Shown: positions 54,421-63,501 of the stretch, in pieces
Numbering within the stretch: position 1 is the first letter of the stretch
Layout: each line of letters opens with the position of its first letter
NCBI GenBank assembly: GCA_023251135.1
Contig: JAHEZJ010000009.1
Coordinates: forward strand, 79,697 to 143,696
Origin: Flavobacterium sp.
Lineage (GTDB): Bacteria > Bacteroidota > Bacteroidia > Flavobacteriales > Flavobacteriaceae
Length of the DNA stretch: 64,000 nucleotides
Direction of reading: 5' to 3'
The notes under the pieces: generated by a model
What the model saw: the letters and a program-made list of their open reading frames with translations, nothing else
Database searches by the model: none
What the model was told of the DNA's origin: nothing
Made by a program: the position numbers and the translations under genes

Positions 54421-57400
54421 TTAGAACGTATACCTCACTCCAAATTGTCCCTGGAATCTTGAGGCTAACTGATCTACAGTATAAGGTGATGTCGAAGGTT
54501 TTTGGAACGTATAGGTTGGATCGCCAGTAGCTACTCCGCCTAAATTTCCTGATTTTGTTAACCCAAGATTTGCTGTTGAATTGTAAGTGTTTGGAACGAA
54601 ATAACTTCTTCCCCAATCTTTATTGATCAGGTTTCCAATATTTGCTACACTGAACGAAAGCTGTAAAGTACCCACTTTGGTAATTTTAATTTCATCCATT
54701 AATTTCAAATCGGCCTGGATATTCCAAGGTGTTGTAGCACCATTTCTTTCGGTGAAATTTCCTCTTCTGCTTTTCAAATAATCGTTTCCGTTAATGAAAG
54801 CTTCGTAATCTGCTACCTGCTGTGCTGCTGTAGCCGATGGAACGCCTGCTGCATTTACACCAATGTATTTCGCTGCTTCTGTGGCATCTTTAAAGATATA
54901 AGCCAATCCTGCTGCCTGACCTGTTCCTGCAATAGTAGAGTTTACAAATCCCCATGAAAACGGATTTCCGGACTGAGCATTGAAATATACGTTTGCTGAG
55001 AAGATATTGTTATCGGCTACTTTTACTGCATATCCAACATTCGAAACAATTCGGTGTTTGATGTTAAAGTTGGATGTTGCCAATTGCGGATTGTTTGGTG
55101 TTAACGACTGGTTCATCTGAAAGTTACTCTCCATCGAGTTACGGATTCCGTTGGTAATGTCTTTCGAATTTCCGTAAGTATAAGCCACCATAAAGTTAAG
55201 ACCGAAATCGTAGGTTTTAGAGATCATCTCGGTAATGCTGTATCGGTATCCTTTGTTGGTATTCGACAATAAATACGCATTAGAGAACGCCGGATTTATA
55301 TTGGCTGCATAAATTGGCATCTGGTGATTGGTATCATACGAAAAGTAAGTAGGGTTATCGGTTTTATTTACCTGTTGAAATTCAAGATCGCGAATTACTT
55401 TGGTATACATCCCTTCGGTCGTAAATTTGTAGCCGTCGATGATTTTATCGATCGCAAGAGAGTTTCTTAAAACTGCCGGCATTTTAAATTTATTGTCAAC
55501 CAAATCGGCCTGTACTTTTGGCGTTGCATCGTGATAGCCGTTTAATCCATTGTTTGCCAAAGGATCTCCCGCAGCTGCAACCTGTGCCGGAGTAAGATTG
55601 TTTTTGTCATAACTTCCGTAACCTACACCATCATTGTAGTAAGCATATCCCAGCCATGCAAATGGAATTCTTCCGGTAAATACTCCCGATCCACCTCTAA
55701 TAACAAGTGTTTTGTCTTCGTCTACATTATAGGTAAATCCAATTCTTGGTGACACCAATGCTGTGCTGAAGAAGTTGTTTTTAATCTGGCTCAATGGCGT
55801 GTACGAATAGGTGTTGCCATAATTAGGATCAGCCGGAGAGTTTTGTAATTGTGAACTCAATTTTGGTTTAGTAGGCAAGTCTGTGTAGTCAATTCTTACG
55901 CCCGGAGTTAGTTTTAATTTATTTCCAATTCTAATTTCGTCCTGAACATAAACACTGTATAGGTTTACTTTAAACTGCGCATATGGATTGTTGAAAATCT
56001 GATCTCTTGTTGAACCGTCAAAAGGGTAGGTACCACGAACACGGGTAGGAAGTTTGCCGTAGAAATCGGCTAATGATTTGTAAGATACTCTTCCGTTAAG
56101 GGCGTTTACAAATCCGTAATTGATGTCGTAAAACTCATTGTGTGTACCAAACAACAAAGTGTGGTTTCCGGTTTTATAGGTAAGATTGTCCGTGATTTCG
56201 GCCGTGTTTTGTTTCATATTGAATACTGTTGCCTCACGATCGTTTCCTAAAAAGATTGTTCCTCCGTTATAACCAATTTCTGTTTGGGGAAACATGATAT
56301 TGCTTGATTTTGGGTCGCGATAATCTTTGATAGCCGAATAACTGGCAATGAACGAGTTGGACCATTGGCTGTTAAAATGGCTTTTAAGCTCTAAAACGGT
56401 ACTGATGGATTGGTTTTTCTGCGTAAAATCCATGCTCGAGAACCTGAAGTTAGCAGCGTCACGCTCTAAGTTGGAAGCCTGAGAGATAACCGTATTGTTT
56501 CTTAACGACAGCGCGTGTTTGTCATTAATTTTCCAATCTAATTTGTTGAAGAATTTTTGACTTTTTGCAAAGTTGTTGTACCCACCGAAAGTTCCGGTGT
56601 CAAACCCGTAGTTTGTTTTTACGAAGTCCGAGATTTGTTGTGCGGTAGTGTTGTCTAGCAATGAAGTCAATTTACCATTAGAATCGGTTTGTCCTGCATT
56701 GTAAAATAAAGGATCTGTTCTTTCGGCATATTCCATATTGGTAAAGAAAAACAATTTGTCTTTAACGATTGGCAAACCTAGTCGGAATCCAATTTGATAA
56801 TCACCAAACGAATTTGGCATTTTTGAACCATCACCGGCATTGTTGCGTCCTGTAATGGCTGCATTTCTGCCATAACTGTAAATCGATCCGGTCACATTGT
56901 TGGTACCGCTGCGGGTAACGGCATTTACGCTACCGCCTAAAAAGTTTCCTAGTTTAATATCGTAAGGAGCAATATAAACCTGAATATCCTGTATCGCATC
57001 AAGGCTTATCGAATTGGAACGTGTACTGCTTCCCGGCATTCCCGAAGTCCCTGATTGTCCTCCTAATGACGGGCTAAAACCAATTGCATCATTGTTGATC
57101 GAACCGTCAATAGTAACGTTGTTGTATCTGAAATTGGTACCGGCAAAAGAGTTATTAGAACTCTGTGGTACTAGTTTGGTCACATCCTGAATTCCTCTGT
57201 TGATTAACGGAAGGCCATTCACCTGTTTTTCATTAATATTGGTTCCGTTATTTTTAGAAGAAGGTTTAGAGCTTGTAATGACAACTTCTTCCAATACATT
57301 ATTTTCTCCTTTGCTAACCACTATCGTTGGCAGGTCGTTATCGCCAAGGGCTAAGTGTATTTGTGCGTTAGAGTAATCTTTGGTGGAAGCACTTTTGATT

Positions 57401-57636
57401 TCTAATTCGTAAGGTCCGCCGGCATTTAAATTTTCGAAACTAAACCTACCTTGTTTGTCAGTTGTAGCTTTATAAACTGCGTTTGTAGGTAAATGGGTTA
57501 AAGTAACCTCCGCGTCGGTAAGCGGGCTAGTGCCGTCATTTACCTTTGCAGATAATGAAGAGGTCGTAATTTGGGCAAAAATGTTTCCCATGGCAAGGAG
57601 CATTACGGCCGAAAAAAAGAGTTTTAGTTTTGTCAT
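54421..57636 (-). CDS. Oar-like TonB-dependent receptor
   Basis: 1071 residues. A signal peptide ends at NIFAQ (22). A carboxypeptidase-regulatory-like domain (about 25-105, AEVTLTHLPTNAVYKATTDK) comes before the plug, which has EVVITSSKPSSKN, NGLPLINRGIQDVTKLVPQS and IDGSINNDAIGFSPS. LGNFLGGSVNAVTRSGTNNV leads into a long barrel ending FGVRYTF. This plug pattern (a long SLDAIQDIQVYIAPYDIKLG segment) fits the Oar group of large outer-membrane proteins rather than siderophore receptors. Oar proteins are linked to protein export or surface functions in some bacteria. The neighbouring kinase/regulator pair may control it. Single-gene unit with its own terminator. Confidence 0.88.
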   Translation of the reverse strand: MTKLKLFFSAVMLLAMGNIFAQITTSSLSAKVNDGTSPLTDAEVTLTHLPTNAVYKATTDKQGRFSFENLNAGGPYELEIKSASTKDYSNAQIHLALGDNDLPTIVVSKGENNVLEEVVITSSKPSSKNNGTNINEKQVNGLPLINRGIQDVTKLVPQSSNNSFAGTNFRYNNVTIDGSINNDAIGFSPSLGGQSGTSGMPGSSTRSNSISLDAIQDIQVYIAPYDIKLGNFLGGSVNAVTRSGTNNVTGSIYSYGRNAAITGRNNAGDGSKMPNSFGDYQIGFRLGLPIVKDKLFFFTNMEYAERTDPLFYNAGQTDSNGKLTSLLDNTTAQQISDFVKTNYGFDTGTFGGYNNFAKSQKFFNKLDWKINDKHALSLRNNTVISQASNLERDAANFRFSSMDFTQKNQSISTVLELKSHFNSQWSNSFIASYSAIKDYRDPKSSNIMFPQTEIGYNGGTIFLGNDREATVFNMKQNTAEITDNLTYKTGNHTLLFGTHNEFYDINYGFVNALNGRVSYKSLADFYGKLPTRVRGTYPFDGSTRDQIFNNPYAQFKVNLYSVYVQDEIRIGNKLKLTPGVRIDYTDLPTKPKLSSQLQNSPADPNYGNTYSYTPLSQIKNNFFSTALVSPRIGFTYNVDEDKTLVIRGGSGVFTGRIPFAWLGYAYYNDGVGYGSYDKNNLTPAQVAAAGDPLANNGLNGYHDATPKVQADLVDNKFKMPAVLRNSLAIDKIIDGYKFTTEGMYTKVIRDLEFQQVNKTDNPTYFSYDTNHQMPIYAANINPAFSNAYLLSNTNKGYRYSITEMISKTYDFGLNFMVAYTYGNSKDITNGIRNSMESNFQMNQSLTPNNPQLATSNFNIKHRIVSNVGYAVKVADNNIFSANVYFNAQSGNPFSWGFVNSTIAGTGQAAGLAYIFKDATEAAKYIGVNAAGVPSATAAQQVADYEAFINGNDYLKSRRGNFTERNGATTPWNIQADLKLMDEIKITKVGTLQLSFSVANIGNLINKDWGRSYFVPNTYNSTANLGLTKSGNLGGVATGDPTYTFQKPSTSPYTVDQLASRFQGQFGVRYTF

Positions 57637-57929
57637 TGATTTTTAGTTTTTATTTGACAAAGAAACTCTGTTTGTTCGGATCGGATTTAACGCTTTTGTT
57701 AACTTAAAATGATAAAAAAATATAGTGTTACCTTAAAATTATTAAGTGGTTATCCTTTTAAAATTTTCTAAGCCTTTAAAATCAATGATTTGTGTAACTG
57801 GTTAAAAATAAAAAGATTAGAGTTGTATTTAAAGTAGATTAGAGAAAGATTAGAGTGTTAAGCCAAGGTTATCAAATGTAAAAACAGGCCTTATTAAAAT
57901 GGGTTGCGGCTATGAAAAAATGAAACAAT

Positions 57930-59297
57930 TTATGGAAATTGCAAAGTGATAGAAGTGCCTTTTCCGACTTCAGAATCGACGTTAACGGTAATGTGATGCA
58001 GTTTGAGTATCTGCATGGTAATAAAAAGCCCCAATCCTTGTCCTTGTATGTGACGGGTATGATCGCTTCTGAAAAAAAGATCAAAAATAGCTTCTTTGTC
58101 CTGCTCTGCAATTCCGGGACCCTGATCGGTAATTTGTATCAAAAGTTTGTTTTTTTCTGCGAGCGCAAAAACAGTTACCGGCTCAGGAAATGAGAATTTA
58201 ATCGCATTGTCCAGAATATTGTACAGCGCTATAAAAAGCATGTGTTTATTGGCATAGACCGAAAGTAAATTTTCGTGTTCTGCCAAAGCACTCAAATCTA
58301 CCGATACTTTTGATTCGGGATATTCGATTGCTTTTTTTTCCAGGACATTCCATAGTATTTCGTCGATCCTAACTGTTTCCATTTGCTGAGGCTCAGACAG
58401 TTCAAGTCCCGATAATACCAGAAGCCCTTCTAAAGTTGATTTTAAGTGCAGGGTGTCTTTTCGAAGCGATTTTAAGATCTCTTCATACTGCTCGTTCGTT
58501 CTGGGCTGTTGCAAGGACACATCGATATCTCCAATGATAATGGTTAGGGGAGTTTTAAGTTCGTGTGACGCATTTTTGAGGAAATTTTTTTGCGTCATAA
58601 TACCGGTTTCGAGCCTTTCTAAAAGATAATTAAAAGTGGTAACCAGTTCTTTAATTTCGTCTTTCCCGTGAGCCTGCTGAACTTCTAATCTCGAATGCAG
58701 GTTTTCAGTGGTAATGGTATTTACTTTTGCAATGACTTCCGAGAAAGGACGGAAGGTTTGTCGGGCTAAAAAGGTTCCCATAAGATAGTTTAGCGGAATG
58801 CCGGCCAGATAAAAAAGAATAAACATAAAGCCCAGAATCTCCAGCTGTCGGTTACCGGCGCGATCGATACCCGAGACGACAATTATAAAATCGCCCTGAT
58901 TGTCTTTGTAAAATAACCCCACAAACTGCCTGTCGTTTATCGTAAACGATTCCATTTTGTTTTTTACAATACTATTCAGATCGTGATCCGTTAGCGGAAT
59001 GTCAACAGAATCCTTGAGGTATAATTTTTTTGTTTTGGCATCGTAAACCCGTATCGATTCGTTGTTGATTCGGTTGTATTGAACTTCAATTTGATGATAA
59101 CGTTCGTTGGTGAATTCTTTTATTTCGTCTTTTTTGAAATAAAATAAGGCAGCTGTCATCGCATGATCCTCCAGATTGTCATAGTAAAGATCTTTCATGT
59201 GGCTTCTGAAAAGAAGAAAAGATCCCGCCATGAGCAATCCGACGATAAAAGCAAAAAGCAAAGTAGAATTTACAGCTAACTTATTTTTAAGATTCAT
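57930..59297 (-). CDS. HAMP-domain sensor histidine kinase
   Basis: 455 residues. Two membrane helices (about 10-30 and 153-175) flank a periplasmic domain of about 120 residues. A HAMP region follows (FLARQTFRPFSEVIAKVNTI), then HisKA with His245 in NASHELKTPLT and HATPase motifs (N-box LYNILDNAIKF, G1 DQGPGIAEQ, F-box LFFRS, G2 GQGLGLFITMQIL). All catalytic elements are present. It lies 140 bases behind the OmpR-type regulator gene, its probable partner. The periplasmic domain is of no family I recognise. Metal sensing as in CusS is possible given the efflux operon nearby, but the Oar-like gene between them weakens that reading. Confidence 0.92.
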   Translation of the reverse strand: MNLKNKLAVNSTLLFAFIVGLLMAGSFLLFRSHMKDLYYDNLEDHAMTAALFYFKKDEIKEFTNERYHQIEVQYNRINNESIRVYDAKTKKLYLKDSVDIPLTDHDLNSIVKNKMESFTINDRQFVGLFYKDNQGDFIIVVSGIDRAGNRQLEILGFMFILFYLAGIPLNYLMGTFLARQTFRPFSEVIAKVNTITTENLHSRLEVQQAHGKDEIKELVTTFNYLLERLETGIMTQKNFLKNASHELKTPLTIIIGDIDVSLQQPRTNEQYEEILKSLRKDTLHLKSTLEGLLVLSGLELSEPQQMETVRIDEILWNVLEKKAIEYPESKVSVDLSALAEHENLLSVYANKHMLFIALYNILDNAIKFSFPEPVTVFALAEKNKLLIQITDQGPGIAEQDKEAIFDLFFRSDHTRHIQGQGLGLFITMQILKLHHITVNVDSEVGKGTSITLQFP

Positions 59298-59409
59298 AAC
59301 TCTTTAGATCTATTTATTTTCTCTAGTAGATGTAGGAGATTTGCTTCGACAATTCGCTATCGCTCGGGTGGCAGATTTTCAATCTATAGTCTTTCTTCTT
59401 TCCTCTTTC

Positions 59410-59437
59410 CACATCTCACATCTCACATCTCACATCT
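59410..59437 (-). repeat. Heptamer array CACATCT, four perfect units
   Basis: Four perfect copies of CACATCT (AGATGTG on the other strand) fill the space next to the regulator stop codon. The unit also occurs, degenerate, at 25300, 27413 and 32796. Confidence 0.85.
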
Positions 59438-60121
59438 TCAACTCTTCTGCTTCAACATATACCCCGTTCCTTTTATCGTATGAATGAGTGGAGTGGGGAA
59501 GTTTTTGTCGACTTTATTGCGTAAATAGTTAATGTAAACGTCGACCGTGTTTGAGGTACTGTCAAAATCAATATTCCAGACGGCTTGCGCGATTGCGACT
59601 CTTGATAATGCCGTTTCGCGGTTTTTCATAAAGAAAATTAAGAGTTTAAGTTCTCTTGACGAAAGGTTGAGTTCTTTTCCGTCTCTTGTTGCACTTTGTT
59701 CTTTCATATTGATTTCGATTCCGGCATAGGATTGAAAATCGAGAATTCCGGTGCTGAATTCGGCGCGACGCAGCTGGGCATTGATTCGGGCTAAGAGTTC
59801 TTCAAACATAAAAGGTTTCGCCAGATAATCATCTGCACCGGATTGGAGGCCTTTTACTTTTTCCTGCGGAGTATCAAGTGCACTTAAAATTAGGATAGGC
59901 ACTATTATTTTTCGGCTTCGTAAAACTTCACAAACTTCAAATCCGGTGATGTCCGGGAGCATGATATCGAGAATGATGATGTTGTACTCATTTTTCATGA
60001 CCTCTTTAATGGCTTCAAAACCTTTGGTGATGGTTTTAACTTCATACAAATGTTCTTCAAGTCCTCTTGTAATAAAAGAGGCAACTCTGGGATCGTCTTC
60101 GACTAATAATACTCTGTTCAT
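59438..60121 (-). CDS. OmpR/PhoB-family response regulator
   Basis: 227 residues. The receiver has Asp9/Asp10, phospho-acceptor Asp52 (IIILDIMLPD) and a Lys in YLAKPFMFEEL. The C-terminal winged helix (LNLSSRELKLLIFFMKNRET, then TVDVYINYLRNKVDKNFPTP) ends TIKGTGYMLKQ. It forms a two-gene unit with the HAMP kinase. Its own targets cannot be read here; the nearest candidates are the Oar-like receptor and the efflux operon. The ATG is in the expected place before RVLLVEDDP. Confidence 0.93.
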   Translation of the reverse strand: MNRVLLVEDDPRVASFITRGLEEHLYEVKTITKGFEAIKEVMKNEYNIIILDIMLPDITGFEVCEVLRSRKIIVPILILSALDTPQEKVKGLQSGADDYLAKPFMFEELLARINAQLRRAEFSTGILDFQSYAGIEINMKEQSATRDGKELNLSSRELKLLIFFMKNRETALSRVAIAQAVWNIDFDSTSNTVDVYINYLRNKVDKNFPTPLIHTIKGTGYMLKQKS

Positions 60122-60152
60122 ATTCGAAAAATAGTTGGGGTATGGGCTTTTT

Positions 60153-61070
60153 TTAGGTAATAAAGTAATTCTTTTGCTGACGTACCGGATTTATCTTTTT
60201 ATTGTTTAATTCTAACAGCGTGTTTTCAATCATTTCTGACATTGCATCGAGTGCCAGATCGTTAGGCTGTAATCCGAAAGGGTTTTCGAGTTCGTCTGCA
60301 ATTGCTTCGAGCGCTACAAAAGTATAGGCAATAAAAACAATGATGAAGGGTGTAATCCAGCCCATAGTTTCGACAAAGCCAAAGGACAATAAAAAGCAAT
60401 AAATATAAACCGTTCTGTGTAACAATACACTATAGGTATAGGGGATAGGGGTACCTGCAATTCGCTCGCATCCGCCAACAATGTCAGACAGTTTGTTTAG
60501 GTTTTCTTCAAAAGCCAATTGTGTGACACTGTCGATTTTGTTTTCTGATTTGGCATTTTTAACCCAAAGTCCCAGTTCTCTTAAAAGGATGATTGGTTTG
60601 TAACGAACTTCCTGTAACTGCTCTTCGAGTTCTTGTGGAAGCAGTCGTTTCATATCGGCAGTAGAATCAGTCTCTCTAAGCTGGTGTTTGAGACTGTATA
60701 CAAAAGCAATAAGCAAATTAGTAAACTTTTCGCGTTTGGCTTCGTATTCCTGATCGGGGATAAGCGTGATGCTTTGGCGTGCGAGAGATCGGGTGTCGTT
60801 GAGCAAAGCGCCCCATAGTTTTCTGCCTTCCCAGAAACGATCGTAACTCACACTGTTTCTAAAACCGAGGAAGATTGCCAGAGCAATACCGAATAGTGTG
60901 AAAATAGCAGGATTGATGTGCAGATCGTATTGAATCAGCCAGGGTTTAAAATAAACAACGGCGAAGGAGAATAACAGTAGCAGTAAAAGCCTCGGAAGCA
61001 GTTGTGGCAAAACGGAACCTCTCCACTCAAAGAGCATTTTGAACCAGGTATTCTTTTTCTTTATAATCAT
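60153..61070 (-). CDS. Bestrophin-family anion channel
   Basis: 305 residues. RGSVLPQLLPRLLLLLLFSF and PAIFTLFGIALAIFLGFRNS are the first helices of the bestrophin fold. SYDRFWEGRKLWGALLNDTR is the conserved segment after helix 2, and FVETMGWITPFIIVFIAYTF with ENPFGLQPNDLALDAMSEMI closes the membrane part and cytosolic domain. Bacterial members (old name UPF0187/YneE) are pentameric channels, mostly passing anions. It lies 31 bases before the OmpR-type regulator gene on the same strand and may be cotranscribed with it. No regulator site was seen. Confidence 0.92.
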   Translation of the reverse strand: MIIKKKNTWFKMLFEWRGSVLPQLLPRLLLLLLFSFAVVYFKPWLIQYDLHINPAIFTLFGIALAIFLGFRNSVSYDRFWEGRKLWGALLNDTRSLARQSITLIPDQEYEAKREKFTNLLIAFVYSLKHQLRETDSTADMKRLLPQELEEQLQEVRYKPIILLRELGLWVKNAKSENKIDSVTQLAFEENLNKLSDIVGGCERIAGTPIPYTYSVLLHRTVYIYCFLLSFGFVETMGWITPFIIVFIAYTFVALEAIADELENPFGLQPNDLALDAMSEMIENTLLELNNKKINPVRQQKNYFIT

Positions 61071-61271
61071 TAGCGGGCTTCAGATTTAATACTATAAAAG
61101 TAATTAAAAGTGCGGCCTCAAACAAAAAATGATAAAAATATATGATGCTTCAATTTTTGATACAAAAAGAGTAATATTTATTTTAAAACTTCTCGTAGTT
61201 AAAAAAAATCTCAATAAAATTAATAAGAAAGACAAAATTAGAGTGTTATACTAGGATTGTCATTGCCTAAT

Positions 61272-61472
61272 TTACTTAATAAAGTAATTGTTTTTTAGAT
61301 ACTTTATAAAAGTGTATAATATAATTATTGAAAAACATAGTACACTTAAAATTAACAGGCAGTCAGTAAATTTGTTGTCTATCTCAAACATTTTTGAAAT
61401 AAAAAAAATCACTATTGATAATGTTCCTATTATTCTCAGAAACAATCTTAATCGGTTTTGATTTTTATTCAT
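61272..61472 (-). CDS. Small two-helix membrane protein
   Basis: 66 residues with two hydrophobic segments (about 10-26 and 37-58), joined by a short polar loop (KMFEIDNKFTD), and basic ends. It starts 9 bases after the lipoprotein gene, so the two probably form one transcript. I do not recognise a family. The coding sequence is very AT-rich. The pairing of a secreted lipoprotein with a small membrane protein is similar in layout to some toxin-immunity pairs, but nothing else supports that. Confidence 0.6.
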   Translation of the reverse strand: MNKNQNRLRLFLRIIGTLSIVIFFISKMFEIDNKFTDCLLILSVLCFSIIILYTFIKYLKNNYFIK

Positions 61473-61481
61473 AGTAAAGAA

Positions 61482-62279
61482 TTATTGGTTTCTAGGTGTA
61501 TTCTGATCGTCATTTCCACGAGGTCCCATATATGGTTCTTGCCAAATTTGCATTGTCGGACTTCCTCCAAATCTATTTGTTTTAACATATCCAGTATATG
61601 TTACAGAATTTGTACTATTTAGGGTAAATGAACCTATGCCCAGCGAATTTGAAAATTGACCAATCGCTTCAAAAACAATCATGTTGCCATAGGTACTTAT
61701 GTTTACTGTTATCTGGGAATAATCTCCTGCCATATCATAACCATATTTGTATGTTGTCACGGAAGATTCAGTAACATTGCCATTAATGTCTAGATTGTAA
61801 TCGATTCTGACAGCGATATTTGCTGCCGGAAAAGTATTGTCAAAATACAGTGTAGAAGAATATTTGTATGGAGGATCATCATTAGTGGAAGTATTTTTAC
61901 TGGTTTTGCTACTTTTTAAATTAGCATACAGTATTTCTTTCCATTTCTTAGATCCTAAATTGTCTTCCTTAGAAATATCATTTGAGCTTATCATTTTAGA
62001 ACTCTCATAATTAGTTTTAAGTGATTTTAATATAGTTTCTAATTCTTCTGAACTTGATGTATTATAGCTTGGTTTTTTTATATTAGAATTTTCTAAAGTG
62101 TAACCATAAGTTTCAGCCAAAATTTTAATTTGGTTTTCTGAATTTACTTGTTTATTTGTGTCTTCGATTTGGTTATCATTATCGCAACTTGCAAGGAGAG
62201 CAATTAAAGCCAGAGCGGGTAATAGCTTTTTTTTCGTAAGATTAATAATTTTCTTAGTGTTGAGCAACTGTGAATTCAT
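61482..62279 (-). CDS. Hypothetical lipoprotein
   Basis: 265 residues. A long signal with basic start (KKIINLTKKKLLPALALIAL) ends in a lipobox LASC. The mature part is Ser/Asn/Lys-rich, with a helical stretch (about 75-130) and then a beta-rich second half (YSSTLYFDNTFPAANIAVRI, then YDLDING-like DYNLDINGNVTESSVTTYKY). The tail QIWQEPYMGPRGNDDQNTP is hydrophilic. No family recognised. It is probably attached to the outer membrane or cell surface. Cotranscribed with the small membrane protein behind it. Confidence 0.65.
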   Translation of the reverse strand: MNSQLLNTKKIINLTKKKLLPALALIALLASCDNDNQIEDTNKQVNSENQIKILAETYGYTLENSNIKKPSYNTSSSEELETILKSLKTNYESSKMISSNDISKEDNLGSKKWKEILYANLKSSKTSKNTSTNDDPPYKYSSTLYFDNTFPAANIAVRIDYNLDINGNVTESSVTTYKYGYDMAGDYSQITVNISTYGNMIVFEAIGQFSNSLGIGSFTLNSTNSVTYTGYVKTNRFGGSPTMQIWQEPYMGPRGNDDQNTPRNQ

Positions 62280-62596
62280 CAGAAAAAGTATATAGTTAAG
62301 GCTAATAAGGGGTTAAAAGTAAGAATTTTTTTAATTAAAAAATATAAAAGAAAGAAATAGTGATATATTTAACATACAATATTGCTTTTTTAATTGGAAT
62401 ATGATGATTGTTATTTATTTTGGATAATATAAAGTCATGAAGTTTCTCAGATGGGAATCATTTTATCAGCAATAGGTATTTAACTGTTTTGCTATATTTT
62501 AATCCATAAAAAAAAGCCGATTTCCCCCAAGAAACCGACTTTTTTAATTTTCCCCTTACGAGGAAAGTATTTGTTTAAAATTTTGTATTCAATTGA
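62280..62596. other. AT-rich intergenic stretch
   Basis: 317 bases with no gene. It contains the terminator of the barrel-protein gene and otherwise AT-rich sequence, probably including the promoter of the lipoprotein gene; no clear -7 box was identified. Confidence 0.5.
62515..62540 (-). terminator. Intrinsic terminator after the outer-membrane barrel gene
   Basis: On the minus strand AGTCGGTTT (62540-62532) pairs with AAATCGGCT (62523-62515), with two G-U pairs, followed by eight T. The plus strand would have mismatches, so it serves the minus strand. Confidence 0.8.
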
Positions 62597-63448
62597 TTAG
62601 CGCAAAGCATATCTCAGCTTAAGTCCGTAAGAGACTAATCTGACATTGTTTGCCAGCGGAGAATCAAGTACGCTGTTGTGTTGCAGCTTTACAGGAAGTT
62701 CCGGATTGTACTGAACCAAATTTTTACCACTAGTTCTGTCGTAGATATTATTCAAACCATAGTCTAAATAAAGTCCGATATAAATCGAGCTTCTTTTTCC
62801 AATGCTTTGTTTTAAACCTGTTTCAATAGTAGCCGAATAAGATACTTTGGTGTCTAAATCCTGTTCTTCGGTTTTTACATCATTGGTACTGGCAAAGCCT
62901 GCAAATGCCGGGTTAAACAATTCTACATTGTATTGCGGATAATAACCGCTGGTAGTAAGGTTCTGGATGGTAGTTTGGTAACATCCTTTGACCGCAAATC
63001 CTACTTTGGCTCCGGCAGCAATATATAATTTGCTTGTTCCTGAAGTTTCATACTGAATTCCGATCGGAACATTTACATAACCTAAGTTTTGTTCTTCTCT
63101 CAAATTAGTAGCCTTATATCGGAATTGAAAGTTCTCCTGTTCAGCATCGGTTGTTGCGTATTGCCCGCTCACAAATGCAAATTTTGCATCAGAGCTGTAC
63201 GTTTGATACTCAGCGCCGATTCCGATACTCAATCCTTCATTTAGATAATAAGAATATCGAATTCCTGCACTAATTCCGTTTCCGGGTACCAGCTCACCGG
63301 CAAAACCATATTTTAGAAAAGAACCCGGTCCTGCGACAGAGATCGATAGTTCCTGTTTTTTATCCTGACTATAACCCTGCAGACAAATCGCCAGAATTGC
63401 CGTCATTGTAGCTATAGATTTTATAGAGGTACTGATATATTTTTTCAT
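62597..63448 (-). CDS. Outer-membrane beta-barrel protein
   Basis: 283 residues. A signal peptide ends near LQGYSQ (28). The rest alternates hydrophobic and polar residues in short strands (GISAGIRYSYYLNEGLSIGI, then GYVNVPIGIQYETSGTSKLY, IYIGLYLDYGLNNIYDR) and ends RLVSYGLKLRYALR, as in OmpW/PorT-type barrels. It lies 53 bases after a gene for a T9SS-secreted protein and is probably cotranscribed with it; pairs of a surface protein and a small barrel are common in Bacteroidota and may form one complex. Function unknown. Confidence 0.8.
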   Translation of the reverse strand: MKKYISTSIKSIATMTAILAICLQGYSQDKKQELSISVAGPGSFLKYGFAGELVPGNGISAGIRYSYYLNEGLSIGIGAEYQTYSSDAKFAFVSGQYATTDAEQENFQFRYKATNLREEQNLGYVNVPIGIQYETSGTSKLYIAAGAKVGFAVKGCYQTTIQNLTTSGYYPQYNVELFNPAFAGFASTNDVKTEEQDLDTKVSYSATIETGLKQSIGKRSSIYIGLYLDYGLNNIYDRTSGKNLVQYNPELPVKLQHNSVLDSPLANNVRLVSYGLKLRYALR

Positions 63449-63501
63449 CTTAAAGTTGTATTAGCCAGTACCATTTTGAAGTGGTACTGGCGTGATTTTG
63501 T

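Noticed and set aside
57930-60121. Copper-sensing CusS/CusR pair
   Set aside because: General kinase and OmpR-type features only; no metal-ligand pattern is visible in the sensor domain and an unrelated gene separates it from the efflux operon.
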